A stretch of 64,000 nucleotides of DNA from Palsa-601 sp963801185 (GTDB lineage Bacteria; Actinomycetota; Acidimicrobiia; Acidimicrobiales; Bog-793). The number at the start of each line of letters is the position of its first letter. The stretch's first letter is position 1. A program made the translations under genes and the position numbers. The stretch spans positions 1,736,001 to 1,800,000 of the forward strand of contig CAWDDW010000003.1 of assembly GCA_963801185.1 (NCBI GenBank), read 5' to 3'. The notes beneath the pieces were generated by a model. That model was given only the letters and a program-made list of their open reading frames with translations. It was not told the origin of the DNA and made no database searches. Shown here in pieces: positions 1 to 11,168 of this stretch.

Positions 1-2
1 AC

Positions 3-1097
3 TTCGGCGGGAGAAACCTCTACTCCCGCGGCACTCAAGTCTCCTTCTCACGACCGCTCGCCCCCGGGTACCTCCGCAAGCCTGACGGTCCCGGCAGCCG
101 CGTCGCGGTCGTCGATGCGCCGGACCACGCCATGCGGGCGCACGGAACGTACTTGAGAGATCACTGTTTCTCGAACTGGGCCGGTTCCGCCGGCTGGCCG
201 AACGCCGAGCTCCCATTCGTGCGCTGGGCCGAGGAGTGCGGCTACGAGCTCGACTACGCCATCAACGCGGACCTCGAGCTCGTGCCCGGGCTGCTCGAGG
301 GACGGCGGCTCTATCTGTCGGTGGGCCACGACGAGTACTGGTCGTCGGAGATGCGCGACGCCGTCGAGTCGTTCGTCGCCGGTGGTGGGAACGCTGCTTT
401 CTTGTCGGGGAACACGAGTTTCTGGCAGGTGCGACTCGAGGACGACGGGGCGACGATGATCGGCTACAAGGACCAGTTCGCAAAGGACCCGGTGTACGGC
501 ACGGATCGGCAACACCTCTTGACATCGATGTGGTCCGATCACCTCATAGGACGACCGGAGAACCAGATGACCGGGGTGACCTTCTCGCGGGGCGGGTACC
601 ACCGCATCGGTCGTGCCGTCGGGAGCGGCGCCGGTGGGTACACGGTCTACCGGCCCGATCACTGGGTGTTCGACGGCACCGAGACGGTGTACGGCGATGT
701 CATCGGCGCCGGGGCCGTGACGGTCGGCTACGAGTGCGACGGCTGTGACTTCACGATGCGCGACGGCCTGCCCTACCCGACGGGAAGCGACGGCACGCCT
801 GCGGATTTCGAGATCCTCGGAATGGCGCCGGCCCGCCCGTTCGGCCGGGACAACTCGCCCCGAGGGGTGCCCGAGGGCGCACGCTCGGAGTGCGAGTTCA
901 TCGCGTGGCGGGTGCTCGGGAGCGAGACGCCCGAGGACGTGGCTAGATTCGAGCACGGGCACGCCATGATGGGCGTGCACCAGCCGGGCGGGACCGTCTT
1001 CACGGCGGGCACGACGGAGTGGGCCTGGGGCCTTGCGAACAAGGACTCGACGATCGAGCGCATCACCCGCAACCTGCTCGACCGGCTCTCGGTCTGA
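3..1097 (+). CDS. N,N-dimethylformamidase beta-subunit-like protein (5' end outside window)
   Basis: The reading frame is open from base 3, before the first ATG at 132. The upstream residues (FGGRNLYSRGTQVSF, then SRPLAPGYLRKPD) look like family sequence, so the gene starts left of the window and about 364 C-terminal residues are visible. Motifs such as LSVGHDEYWSSEMRDAV and GGGNAAFLSGNTSFW match the large-subunit C-terminal domain of N,N-dimethylformamidase-type amidohydrolases, iron enzymes that hydrolyse formamides. Many homologues have unknown substrates, so dimethylformamide is not implied. The stop faces a convergent cupredoxin gene across a short GC hairpin. Confidence 0.72.
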   Translation, partial: FGGRNLYSRGTQVSFSRPLAPGYLRKPDGPGSRVAVVDAPDHAMRAHGTYLRDHCFSNWAGSAGWPNAELPFVRWAEECGYELDYAINADLELVPGLLEGRRLYLSVGHDEYWSSEMRDAVESFVAGGGNAAFLSGNTSFWQVRLEDDGATMIGYKDQFAKDPVYGTDRQHLLTSMWSDHLIGRPENQMTGVTFSRGGYHRIGRAVGSGAGGYTVYRPDHWVFDGTETVYGDVIGAGAVTVGYECDGCDFTMRDGLPYPTGSDGTPADFEILGMAPARPFGRDNSPRGVPEGARSECEFIAWRVLGSETPEDVARFEHGHAMMGVHQPGGTVFTAGTTEWAWGLANKDSTIERITRNLLDRLSV

Positions 1098-1098
1098 C

Positions 1099-1119
1099 GG
1101 CGGCGCAAGGCCGGCCGCC
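1099..1119. terminator. Putative bidirectional hairpin terminator
   Basis: GGCGGC (1099-1104) pairs with GCCGCC (1114-1119) across a 9-nt loop. It fills the whole gap between two convergent stop codons. There is no T-tract, so the terminator role is inferred from position and pairing. Confidence 0.45.
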
Positions 1120-1668
1120 TCAGCCGGTGACGATGATCGTCCCTTTCATGAACGTGTGGATCGTGCAGTGGTACCGGTACGTGCCGGCCTTGGTGAAGGT
1201 GAAGCTGTAGGAAGCACCCGGCTTGATGGGGCCGGAGTCGAACGTGCCGTCGATCGCCGTCCAGGTGTGTGTCACCCCGTCGTGGTTGACGACGGTGACG
1301 ACCGTTCCGACCTTGATCCTGATCGTCATCGGCTTGAACATGAAGTTGTCGATTGTGATCGTGACCTGCGGGGCCACCGTGGTCGTCGACGGCGCGGCAG
1401 TAGGGGTGGTCGTGGTCCGCGCCATGGTGCTCGTGGTGGTGGAAGTGCTCGAAGAGGTCGTCGTGCTCGTGGTCGTCGGTGCCGCCGTTGAGGTTGACGT
1501 CGATGAGGCTGTTGAGGACGTGCTGCTCGAAGTGGCCGGCAGCAAGGTCGTGGAGGAGCGGTGCGTGGTCGGGCTCGACGAGGGAGAGGTGCTCCCGCAG
1601 CCCGAGAGCGAGGCCGCGAGCATGCCGGCACCAACCACTACCGCTGCTGTGCTTGCAAGCGCTCGCAT
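1120..1668 (-). CDS. Cupredoxin-domain lipoprotein (type 1 copper)
   Basis: A 182-residue lipoprotein. Residues 1-24 form a signal peptide ending in a lipobox (LSGC), residues 25-100 are a Ser/Thr-rich linker, and residues 100-182 are a plastocyanin-like cupredoxin domain. Candidate type 1 copper ligands are His134 (GVTHTW) and Cys168, His171 and Met174 (YHCTIHTFM). It is probably anchored on the outer face of the membrane and carries electrons or stores copper. Two copper P-type ATPases lie elsewhere in the window, but no partner gene is adjacent. Base 1668 begins a good signal peptide, supporting this start. Confidence 0.8.
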   Translation of the reverse strand: MRALASTAAVVVGAGMLAASLSGCGSTSPSSSPTTHRSSTTLLPATSSSTSSTASSTSTSTAAPTTTSTTTSSSTSTTTSTMARTTTTPTAAPSTTTVAPQVTITIDNFMFKPMTIRIKVGTVVTVVNHDGVTHTWTAIDGTFDSGPIKPGASYSFTFTKAGTYRYHCTIHTFMKGTIIVTG

Positions 1669-1820
1669 GCCGGTGGTCCCTTCGTCGATCGGTCGCGCCC
1701 GGTCGGCAAGGTACTACGGGCGGATCCCCTCGGGAGATCGATCGCGTGAAACGCCGACAGGCACGGCGACGAGGCACTGGCGGCACTGAGAGCGCAGCCG
1801 TCCGCAGCGCCGTCGGCGGG

Positions 1821-4800
1821 CTAGCCCGGGGCTGGCAAAGGGAATATCAACAGGCCCGGGGCCGCGATCGCAGCGACGGCTCCGGCGTACTCTTCTGCGA
1901 CCGGGCTGCCACAGGCGGTGTGAGCTCTCATGACCAGCACATCGGCAACGCCACGCACCTCGGCTGGCATCGGCGGCAGCAACGAAGGGTCACGGCTGAC
2001 CTCTGCTCGCAGGGCCGTGGCGGCGTTCATTGCGGCCCGGGAGTCGAGTCGAGCTGCCGCGTCGCGGGCCCGATCGATCAACGGCACAGCCTCGGCCCCG
2101 CGCCCTACGAGAGTGAGCGCTAGCGCCCGGAACAGCCCTGGGAGATCACTCATCACGCCGAGATCGGGGCGGTTCGGCCTCTCGTACTGCTCGAGGGCCT
2201 CTCCTGGCCTCCCAGCCAGGATCAGCTCGGTCTCGATGATGAGTCTCGCCACCGCCACTATCGGCTCGGTAGCCGAAGCGGGTGGGAACGGCGGAATCGC
2301 GCCGGATGCTCCGCCGGCAACGGCGGCGCAGTAGCTCGCGGCCCATCCGAGCCAGGCTTCCCCGCGCCGGACAGAGCCGAGGATCCTTTGCAGCTCCCCA
2401 GCGCGCTCGGCCGTGAGGCCGAGCCGTCCGCTCAGGCGCGCCATGACCACCAGCAGGCTCAAGCCGTGGACGGCGAGATCGAGAGCCCCGAGCTCCTCGG
2501 CCAAATCGACGAGGCGGCTGGCGAAACCCTCCGCCGCAGCGACATCGTCCGGGTCCCCGCAGAACGAGCGGAAGAAGTGATTCCAGGTGAGCGTGGAGAG
2601 GGTGGTCAGCTGCTTCCCCCGGTCGCCGGCAGCGTCGGCGGACTCGAGCGCACGAGCCAACCACGCCGGCACGCGAGGGTCAGTCGGCTTCACCAAGCAG
2701 AGAAACGAGGCAGTCGCGAGTGCGCCCGGCTCGTCCTCGATCTGCTCGAAGAGCGCAAGCGCGCGTTCGAGCGAGGCGACTGCTTCGTTCATCCTGCTCA
2801 GGTTGAAGTAGCAGACCCCGGCATTCGAGTGCGCCCATGCCTCTTTCGAGAAGTTCCCGGCCTCGTGCCAGCGGTCCGCCACCGCCTCGAGGCGCGGTGC
2901 CGCCCAGGCGGGATCGTCGAAGGCCTCCGAGTTGGCCGCCGTGTGGTCCCGTTCCATCGCCACTGCGGGGTCATCGGGATCGTCTTCCACCAAGGCCAGG
3001 TTCGCCAGCGCATCGGCATGCTGGCCGCTCAGCGCCTGCAGGCGCGCCAGCGCGAAGAGTGCGGAGGGGCGGCGGCAGCCGAGGGCGACGGAGCGCTCGA
3101 GCACGCGTATTGCGTCGCGGTGCCGGGAGAGCTTCGCCAGCTGCTCGCCTTCGTCCGCCAGCGCCACCGCCGCCTCGCGTTCGAGCTCCTCGTCGGGCGC
3201 GAGGTAATCGAGGGCACGATCGAGGTGACGGGCGCGCTCTTCGCCGCGGGCGGCCGTGGCGGCCGCGCGCCGATGCAGCTCCCCGCGGAGGTTGCGCGGC
3301 AACGTCTCGTAGGCAACCTCCCTCAGCAGAGCGTCGGCGGTCTCGTAGCCGCCGTCGGAACCGTGGCGGAGCAGGCCGGCGTCGACGAGCGAACGCAGCA
3401 CCGATGCCGCCTGGGGTGAGCCGAGCTGGGCGACCCGCGCGACCGTGACCGCTTCGCCGAGGACGGCGACGTGCTGGAGGCCGAGCTTCTGGCGGGGTTC
3501 GAGGGCGTCGAGCCGTGCGGCGAGCACCGCCTGCACCGTGGCGGGGATCGCCTCGTACGCCGCCAGCTTGTAGCAACCGTCGGCTTCGACGAAGAGCCCT
3601 CGGGTTTGAGCCATCGCGACGAGCTCGCGGAGGTAAAGCGGGTTGCCGCTGGCCCGTTCGGCGAGGAACTCCGCCGCTTCCGCCGACAAAGGCCTCTCCG
3701 GAACGAGCGCCCGGGCGAGCGCGACGGCATCCGCCCGCGGAAGCGGGGCGAGGCGGACCGACGTGGCGTCGGGGAACCTCGCCAGCCAGTCTCCGGGCTC
3801 GTTGCGACCGGCCAGCAGCATCAGCACGGGCACGTCGCTCAACCGGTTCGCGACGTCGCTGATGATCTCGAGCGTCCTGTCGTCGCTGTGGTGCATGTCG
3901 TCGATGGCGAGCAGCAGCGGGCCTTCGCCGGCTTTCTCGTGGAGGAGGCTGACGAACGCCCAGAGCTGCTCTTGTTGCATACCCTCGGGGTCGATCGAGT
4001 TGAGGGAGGGATCGAGCTCACCTGCTACCGACTGAACCCTGGCGTTCACCGAGGCGTCCGTGGCAGGCCCGAGCTGCCGGGCGACCTCCTTCGCCAGTCG
4101 GGCTCCTCCCATCAAGCCATAGGCCGGATAGGTCGCGCGGACGACGGTCGCCTCGCCGGCAGCCGCGACACTCGCGAGCTCGCTCTGGAGGCGCGTCTTC
4201 CCCGAGCCCGCCTCCCCGGTGAGCAACAGCACACGCGTGTGACGCTCTTTCAGCACCCGGCGCCACTGGGCCACCAAGAAGCCAAGCTCGTCGTCCCTGC
4301 CCACAAGGGCCGTATCCTGCGCGAGCCACTCGGCGCCAGTCGGGCGCAGCGAGTCGGCGACCCACACCTCGACGGGCTCCCGCTTCCCCTTCAGCAGCAC
4401 CGGCTGGCGCTCTCGGAACCTGACCCGGCCCTTTGTCAGCTCGACGGTGAGGCGACCGCAGAGAACCTCACCCGGGCCGGCGGCCTTCTTCGAGCCGTGC
4501 AGCCACGTTGACGGTGTCGCCGATGACGGTCATGTCGCCCGCCCTGCCCACCGTCGTCGCCATGACCTCGCCCGAGTTGACCCCGATCGAGAAGGCCAGG
4601 TCCCCGCCGAGATCCCTCATGGCCAGAGCCGCTGCGACGGCCCGCTCGGCATCGTCGTCATGTGCCACAGGCACGCCGAAGACGGCCATCACGGAATCAC
4701 CCATGAACTTGTCCACGGTGCCGCCGTGAGCGTCTACGGCATGGCCGAGGTCGCGGAAGGCCGCGTCCACCATGCGGGCGACGATCTCGGGATCAGTGCG

Positions 4801-5052
4801 CTCGGACAGGGAGGTAAACCCGACGACGTCCGCGAACAGGACAGTCGCAAGCTTGCGCTCGTCGAGCTGTAAGCCGGCCATCGTGGCCGGAGGACCTTCG
4901 AGCGCGGCACCGCAGTGTCCGCAGAAGCGCTGACCGGTCGAGTTCCACGCATTGCAGGAAGGGCAAGGGGCCATGGCCAAGGCGGATCCGCACTGGCCAC
5001 AGAACGCGTTGGTGTCAGGGTTTGTGCTGTCACAGTTAGGGCAGACAGCCAC
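1821..5052 (-). CDS. Zinc-ribbon / class III nucleotide cyclase / AAA ATPase / TPR regulator (frameshifted)
   Basis: Read as one gene of about 1076 residues interrupted by one extra base near 4484-4485. Before the break: a GTG start, two zinc ribbons (C4-C7-C18-C21 and C30-C33-C44-C47) and a class III cyclase domain at about 65-190 (FADVVGFTSLSE, DKFMGDSVMAVFG, VIGDTVNVAARLE). After it: an AAA/NACHT-like ATPase (Walker A GEAGSGKT, Walker B-like LLLAIDDMH) and a long C-terminal TPR-like region. Removing one base joins VAARLEE to GPGEVLCGRLTVEL, exactly as in the family. Such proteins are thought to be signal-transducing ATPases; whether the cyclase makes cAMP cannot be told from sequence. Confidence 0.83.
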
Positions 5053-5084
5053 GCCCTCACAGTATCGGCCACTCTAGGGTTGCC

Positions 5085-6363
5085 TCACGCGGGCTCGGCG
5101 GCCGGGCGGCGAGCCCGCGTGAGACCGACGGCGGCGATCATCGCGCTCACCAGGCTCGCGGCCAGCCATGCCACTGCCATGCCCTCAAGGGCCACGAAGC
5201 TCATGAGCACGAGACCCAACACGAGGGTTCCCACCGCCGCGATGGCTTGCAGGAGCAGGATCAATTTGCCGCGGGCTTGAGCCCTCGCGGCAGCGATCGA
5301 GAAGAACATGACCGATCGCGGCAATGCCGCGGCAGCCAGTATGACGAGGACGAGGTGGCCGGAAGTTCGATAGTGGCTGCCGAAGAGCTCCAGCACGACC
5401 GGCGCTGCGACGATGAGGAACAACGAGACAGCTGCCACCAAGGACCAGAGCTTGGCCATGAAAGCGAAGGAGTGCCGGTCGAGCTTCCGAGCCCCGCCGT
5501 TGCAGCTCGGCGGTGAAGGCGTTGCCGACGTTGAGCGACAGAAGATCGACCGAGAGCACGATGGTGAACGGTATGTAGAAGGCTGCGGCCTTTTCCGATC
5601 CGAGGCGCGCGAGGACGAGGAACGTAAGAGGCAGGGTGCCGAGCAACCACAACAGGTAGCCCACGAAGTCGTAGACGACCCAGGTCGCGACGCGTCCACC
5701 CACGGGCTTGTGTGGCGCCGCGAACGAGGCGGCGCGAGGTAGCGCCCTTCGGAACAGGTACCAGTTGATCGGGAGCACTATCAGGATGAGTGGCATCACC
5801 CAGGAAGCAAAGATTGCGAACAGACCGACATGAAGGGCGCGTAACAGCACTAGCAGGCCGATCTTGAAGACGCCGAAGACAGCGTTCTCTATCGGGACGA
5901 TGTGAGCGCTCCGGACCGAGGCAAGTGCTGTGTCCTCCAAGGTGAAGACGGTCCACACGCCGACTGCCAACGCGAATCCGGGAACGAAGAGCGCCGCGGA
6001 GCGGACGTATCTCATGTGCGTGCTCACGAACGGGACCACGATGGCAAAGCCGACACCGAGGGCCAGACCAATCGCCCCGGTGAGCAGGTAGACCCGGCCG
6101 AGCAGCCGCCCCGCCAGCGTCCCGGCCTTCGGTAACAGGCCTGACAACGAGCGCGCGAAGTTGCACTGCGCCAGGCCCGAGATCGTCAACATCGCAGATA
6201 TGACGGCAGAGTTCTTCCCCACGACGGAAGTGGGGAACAGGTGGGCTGCCACGAGCCAGTACGCCACACCGAGCACGGCGTTGACCCCACCGTTGGCGAG
6301 CAGCGCGATCGCACCTCTGTTGAGGGAGCGACGGGTATGGATGACGTCTATCTCCGGTGCCAA
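5085..6363 (-). CDS. Polytopic flippase-like membrane protein (frameshifted)
   Basis: About 425 residues with 10-12 predicted membrane segments and the start NRGAIALLANGGVNAVLG, resembling polysaccharide-export flippases of the MOP superfamily (Wzx/MurJ-like). Reading breaks at a run of four C at 5492-5495. Taking one C as extra joins FTAELQRR to ARKLDRHSFAFMAKLW, and the remaining membrane segments follow in the new frame. It would move lipid-linked glycans across the membrane. No glycosyltransferase is adjacent; the nearest glycan genes are about 10 kb away. The start ATG at 6363 is divergent from the PsiE-like gene. Confidence 0.68.
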
Positions 6364-6439
6364 GATGACGGAGGATACGTCAGTCGCGATAACGGGGATA
6401 ACTCGCGTGAACGGTGAGGTGCGGTCTAACGTTACCTCG

Positions 6440-6916
6440 GTGACAGACTCGCCGGCGAGATCCGAGAGGTTTCACGCAGCAGCTGACACCGTGATCGCCG
6501 CCGTGATAGCGGTCATCGAGTACGCCATCGTCGTCAGCCTGCTCGTGGTGGCGGGCATCATCCTCGTTCGGACGGTCTTCGATTTTCTCGACCAATGGAA
6601 CAACTTCCCCACAACCGTCGTGGCGGCGATCGACGGCATCTTGGTGGTGATCATCGTGCTCGACATCGTCCACACGGTGTTTCGCCACCTGCGGTCATCG
6701 GTCTTCCCGGTGCGCCCGTTCCTCGTCATCGGCATCCTTGCGGGTGTGCGGGACATCTTGAGCAGCTCTGCGCACCTGACGCTCAGCAGCCACCTGACCA
6801 CGTCGGACTTCAATCACACGCTCGTCGCCCTCGGAGTGGGGGTCGGCGTGGTCGTGTTCCTCCTGGTCGGGCTCCTCATCCTCGGCGCCAGCGGGCACAC
6901 TGACGAGATTGGATGA
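6440..6916 (+). CDS. PsiE-like small membrane protein
   Basis: About 158 residues with four predicted membrane helices and the signature of the phosphate-starvation-inducible PsiE family (VLDIVHTVFRHLR; GVRDILSS). Its function is unknown. GTG at 6440 gives a compact start (VTDSPARSERFHAAADTVI). An in-frame ATG at 6365 would add 25 residues but lies two bases from the start of the divergent flippase gene and would leave no room for promoters, so the later start is preferred. The stop faces the copper ATPase gene 133 bp away. Confidence 0.66.
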   Translation: MTDSPARSERFHAAADTVIAAVIAVIEYAIVVSLLVVAGIILVRTVFDFLDQWNNFPTTVVAAIDGILVVIIVLDIVHTVFRHLRSSVFPVRPFLVIGILAGVRDILSSSAHLTLSSHLTTSDFNHTLVALGVGVGVVVFLLVGLLILGASGHTDEIG

Positions 6917-6917
6917 T

Positions 6918-6949
6918 CCTCTGCGCGCCCGCGGGCTCCGACCCAGAGG
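6918..6949. terminator. Weak hairpin between convergent genes
   Basis: CCTCTG (6918-6923) can pair with CAGAGG (6944-6949). The loop contains a perfect 10-bp palindrome, GCCCGCGGGC (6927-6936). It follows the PsiE-like stop and precedes the convergent ATPase stop at 7050. The terminator role is a guess from position. Confidence 0.3.
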
Positions 6950-7049
6950 AGATCGACCACTTGTACGCCCTGTGGCACGGTCTTGCGGCTCGACATCTCG
7001 CTTGCGATCGTGGGGTCCCCGGACGTGTCGCGGGCGGCCTTTCCAAGCC

Positions 7050-9459
7050 TCAGACGGCACCCTCGAGGAGTCGCTGATCTCGTCCCTCTGCGACGAGGAA
7101 GACGTCGTTCGAAGCGCGTGCGGCACGGTCGGAGAAGTGCCGGAGACGGGCGCTGTTCCAGACTACGAAGGCCGAGGAGAGCGCCATCGCGGCGCCGGCG
7201 ATCAGAGGATTTAGGAATCCGCAGGCAGCAAGGGGGATGGCCGCCACGTTGTAGGCGAACGCCCATGCGAGATTGGCCCGGATGGTGTTGAGAGTGCTGC
7301 GAGCCAAGCTGATGGCGGTGGCTACGACCCGCAGGTCGTCGCGCACGACGATCAGGTCAGCGGCGTTGATGGCTACGTCGGTGCCCGATCCGACGGCGAG
7401 ACCGAGATCGGCACACGCCAATGCTGGGCCGTCGTTGACGCCGTCACCGACCATCGCCACCGATCGACCCTGATCCTGCAGACGGCGGATCACGGCGACC
7501 TTCTCGGCCGGGAGAGCGCCGGCGACGACGTCGGACACTCCGATCGACTCAGCGACTGCCCGAGCGGTGGCCTCGTTGTCACCTGTCAACAGGACGCAAC
7601 GGAGGCCGAGCGCTCGCAACTGCCGTACTGCCTCGGCGGCCGAGGGCCGGACGGTGTCGGCGACTGCGATTGCACCGACGATCACATCGCCGCGCCCGAC
7701 CAGCACAGCCGTGCGCCCGGCGGCCTCCCACCTAGCGCAGCGGGAACTCAGGGAGTCCGGCATCGATGTTGCACTGCTGGCGAACAACGCGGGCCTCCCG
7801 ACCGAGACCGCCTGTCCGTCGACCTCACCTCGTGCGCCTAGACCGGGAAGGGCAAGAAACTCGTCCACCGGCAACAGGACCCCGAGCTCCTCGCGCGCAG
7901 CGGCACTGATCGCTCTGCCGACCAGGTGTTCCGAGGCTTGCTCGAGCGCACCGGCCCACGTCAAGACCGCGGTTCGGTCGATCCCGGGCACGCCTTCGAC
8001 GTCGGTGACAGTCATCTTCCCCTGGGTGACGGTCCCGGTCTTGTCGAGCACGACTGTGTCGACCTGCCGGGACGCCTCCATCCCCTCGTAGCCCTTGAAG
8101 AAGATCCCGAGGCGGGCCCCCTCGCCGGAGGCGACGAGCAGAGCAGTGGGCGTTGCCAGGCCGAGAGCACATGGGCAGGCGATGATGAGAACGGAGAGCG
8201 CCGCGCTGCAGGCCTGTTGAGCGGAACCTCCAAGTGTCAACCAGCCGGCCAGAGTGAGCAGAGCGATCGCGAGCACGATCGGGACGAAGATGCCCGAGAT
8301 CCGGTCAGCTAGCCGCTGGACGGCTGCCTTCTGGTTCTGGGCATCCTCGACCAGGCGCAACATCTGAGCCAGTTGTGTGTCGAGGCCGATCTTCGTCGCG
8401 CGCACCACCAGGCGACCGCCGACCGAGATCGTCCCGCCGATGACCGTGTCACCCGGACCGGCGTCGATGGGGAGGGACTCCCCGGTCATGGCGCTCCGGT
8501 CGATGGCCGAGTATCCCGAGACCACCTCACCGTCGGTAGCCACAGCCTCGCCCGGGCGCACGACGAAAAGGCTCCCTACCGAGAGCTCGCTCACCGGGCG
8601 TCGGGTCTCTGCGCCGCTGTCGTCGAGAAGGGCGACATCCTTGGCACCGACCGCCGCGAGGGAGTGCAGCGCGTTTCCCGTCCGGCGCCTCGAGGACGCC
8701 TCGAAGTAACGGCCGGCAAGTAGGAAGGTCGTGACGCCTGCGGCGACGTCGAGATAGATGTCTCCCCCGGACTGGTGCGAGAAGAGCAGCCACACCGACC
8801 GCGGCGCGCTCGACGGCGTGCCTCCAGAACATCGCGTACAGCGACCAGCTCGTGGCCGAGACGATCCCGAGCGACACGAGCGTGTCCATGGTGTACGTGC
8901 GATGTCGCAGGCCGCGTAGCGCCGCCTCGTAGAACGGCCATGCCGCCCACGTGAGCACCGGAGCGGCCAGTGCGAGGAGGAGGAACTGCCAGCCCGGGAA
9001 GCGAAGCACCGGCACGAGCGAGAAGGCGACCGAGAGGTCGCACAAAGGCATGAAGGCGATAGCCGCGACAACGAGGCGCCGGCCGAGGAACCGCACACGT
9101 CGGTCGGCCTCCGTCTCGGGGTCCTCCTCAGGCGAGCTGTCCGAGTCCGTCGCTGCGGTGTACCCGACGGACTCGATCTCGTCGATCACGAGCCCGATCG
9201 ACATCTCCGCAGGCATGACGACCCTGGCCCGTTCCGAGGCGTAGTTCACGTTCGCCTCCACGCCGTCGAGGCCGTTGAGGCGACGCTCGATCCGAGCTGC
9301 ACAGGCGCCGCAAGTCATTCCGCCGATGACGAGAGAGACCTCGGTCTCGGCTCGCGGAGACGCTTCATCCAGCTGAGTGGAGGTCAAGTCGGTGATACCT
9401 CGATTGGTGATCGAGCGTGCGCCTCGCAGCTGTGGCGGGCGCTGATGCAATTGATGCAA
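7050..9459 (-). CDS. copA: Copper-translocating P1B-type ATPase (frameshifted)
   Basis: About 802 residues, interrupted by one extra base near 8803-8804. In order: an N-terminal heavy-metal domain (GGMTCGACAARIE), membrane helices, the actuator loop (TGESLPIDAGPGD), the CPC metal site (IIACPCALGLATPTALL), the phosphorylation motif DKTGTVTQGK, the ATP domain with MVGDGVNDGPALA, and terminal helices with YN and MALSS motifs typical of Cu(I)-ATPases. It should export Cu(I) from the cytoplasm. The usual SEHP motif reads SEHLVG, so the conserved Pro is missing. The start is uncertain: ATG 9459 gives a 45-residue leader, and a TTG near 9387 is possible. Confidence 0.87.
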
Positions 9460-9525
9460 CGGTCGGGCCTCGTGATCGGCATTGTAGCGATCTGCTCCGG
9501 GCCCGCCCCGATCGAGGACCGCTTG

Positions 9526-10089
9526 TTAGAAAGCGCCTCCGCTCAGACCGGCAAGCGCCTCCTCGGCGATGGCGTCGATCGACCCGACGCTCTCGATGGA
9601 ATCCATTCCGACCTCGCCATCGTGGTCGCTCGGCGCGAGCAGCTTCCTCACACTCTCGATGGCCTCGCGATGCATCGCGAACGCGTCAGCAACAGCCAAC
9701 TCGTAGGTCGAACAAGCATCGAGCAGCGCTCGGACGTAGGCGTCCCTTGCGCCGCTCACGCTCTCGTTGTATGACTCCCGGATCTTCGAAGCCTTCTCGT
9801 TGTATGTGCCTCGAGCCGCCGCGAGCGCCTCGCGCCGGCTCGCCGTCGTCCGGTCGCTGACCTCTTGCTTGTAAGCCGCCCACGCTTCGTCGAGCGCGTC
9901 GTGGTGAGCTGTGGAGGCCTTGGCCCTCAGCTCCTCGTGCGTCTCGTGACTGGTCTCGAGCGCTTCCTCGTAATCGGCACGCGCCTGCTCGACGTCGTCA
10001 CGGCAACTGTCCCACGCGATGTCGATGTCGATCAGATGCTCGTTGCGCGCCTCACGACCCAATGCGTTGTTGGCGGCCTCGGTCAACAT
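9526..10089 (-). CDS. Alpha-helical coiled-coil protein, paralogue 1
   Basis: A 187-residue soluble protein, almost wholly charged helix (LIDIDIAWDS, AWAAYKQEVSDR, TYNEKASKIRESYNE). No signal peptide or catalytic motif is seen and no function is recognised. It is clearly paralogous to the protein at 11169-11798: both share REARN-x2-LIDID-x-AW, a KQEVSD block, R-x-YNE-x3-KIR-x-SY and HREA-x4-R-x-LL/ML in the same order. The ATG at 10089 is chosen because purine-rich GGGAAGGAAG lies just upstream. The two paralogues face the same way and flank a divergent aldo/keto reductase gene. Confidence 0.7.
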   Translation of the reverse strand: MLTEAANNALGREARNEHLIDIDIAWDSCRDDVEQARADYEEALETSHETHEELRAKASTAHHDALDEAWAAYKQEVSDRTTASRREALAAARGTYNEKASKIRESYNESVSGARDAYVRALLDACSTYELAVADAFAMHREAIESVRKLLAPSDHDGEVGMDSIESVGSIDAIAEEALAGLSGGAF

Positions 10090-10268
10090 CGCTTCCTTCC
10101 CTTCCGGCTCGCTGCCCTCGCGGTGGCCGACACGTTGTCGTCCACTCCCGGCGAAGCGGCAGATATACACTTTCATCGGCCAGATTGCAGCCGAACTTGA
10201 GCCGAAACTGCACCTGACCCGGCCTACTCGCCGCGCACGGCGGTCCCTCGCGCCGTAGGGTCGCGACC

Positions 10269-11168
10269 ATGATCGACCTCGTGGAGTTCGGGCGGACCGG
10301 CCATCGGTCGAGCCGCGTCATCTTCGGAGCCGCCGCGCTCGGGTTCATGCGTCAGGAACGGGCTGACCAGGTACTCGAGGTCCTCGGGGAGTTCGGTGTA
10401 AACCATGTCGACACAGCGGCCGATTACGGCGAGTCCGAGCTGCGCCTTGCACCGTTCTTGACGCGGTACCGGGATCGTTGCTTTCTCGCGACGAAGACCG
10501 CCGACCGGACCGGCGCGGCCGCCCGTGCCAGCCTGGAGCGGTCCTTGACCAGGCTTGGCGTGGGCCACGTCGACCTCATTCAGCTCCACAACCTGGTGGA
10601 AGAGGACGAGTGGCAGACAGCCCATGCGCTGGGCGGGGCACTCGAGGCCCTGGTCAAGGCGCGCGACGAGGGGCTGACCCGGTTCATCGGGGTTACTGGG
10701 CACGGTCTACGCATTGCTGCCATGCACCGCCGCAGCCTGGAGCGGTTCGACTTCGACTCAGTGTTGCTGCCGTACAACTACGCGCTCTTGCGCGATGAGG
10801 ACTACCGCCGGGAGACCGATGCGCTCTTCGCCACGTGCGCCGAAAGAAGGGTGGCCGTCCAGACGATCAAGTCGGCCGCACGACGGCGGTGGGCGCCGGA
10901 TGACCCTTCTCCCCATTACAGCTGGTACGAGCCCTTGGGCGACGCCGGCGCACTAGGCCGATCGGTGGACTGGGTGCTTGGCGGAGGCGCCTACGAGGGA
11001 CAGCTCTTCGTCAACTCCTCGAGCGACGCCCGGCTGTTGCGCGCAACCTTGGAAGCGGCGTCGACCTTTCGGACACGGCCTCGGCCAACCGCCGAGCAGA
11101 TGGAAGGTGATCTAGTCGCCGAAGGTGTCGTCCCGTTGTTCGACGGAGCTGCCCTCGAGCGGATCTAG
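10269..11168 (+). CDS. Aldo/keto reductase family oxidoreductase
   Basis: A 299-residue protein with the aldo/keto reductase barrel and its catalytic tetrad positions: Asp and Tyr in VDTAADYGESE, Lys in FLATKTADRTG and His in DLIQLHNLVEE. It should reduce carbonyls with NADPH in the cytosol; the substrate is unknown. Its stop codon is the first TAG of a CTAG repeat shared with the convergent coiled-coil gene. No other enzyme is close, so no pathway can be assigned. Confidence 0.85.
   Translation: MIDLVEFGRTGHRSSRVIFGAAALGFMRQERADQVLEVLGEFGVNHVDTAADYGESELRLAPFLTRYRDRCFLATKTADRTGAAARASLERSLTRLGVGHVDLIQLHNLVEEDEWQTAHALGGALEALVKARDEGLTRFIGVTGHGLRIAAMHRRSLERFDFDSVLLPYNYALLRDEDYRRETDALFATCAERRVAVQTIKSAARRRWAPDDPSPHYSWYEPLGDAGALGRSVDWVLGGGAYEGQLFVNSSSDARLLRATLEAASTFRTRPRPTAEQMEGDLVAEGVVPLFDGAALERI

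Noticed and set aside
6161..6439. N-terminal extension of the PsiE-like protein
   Set aside because: It lies inside the divergent flippase gene and lacks hydrophobic or family features.
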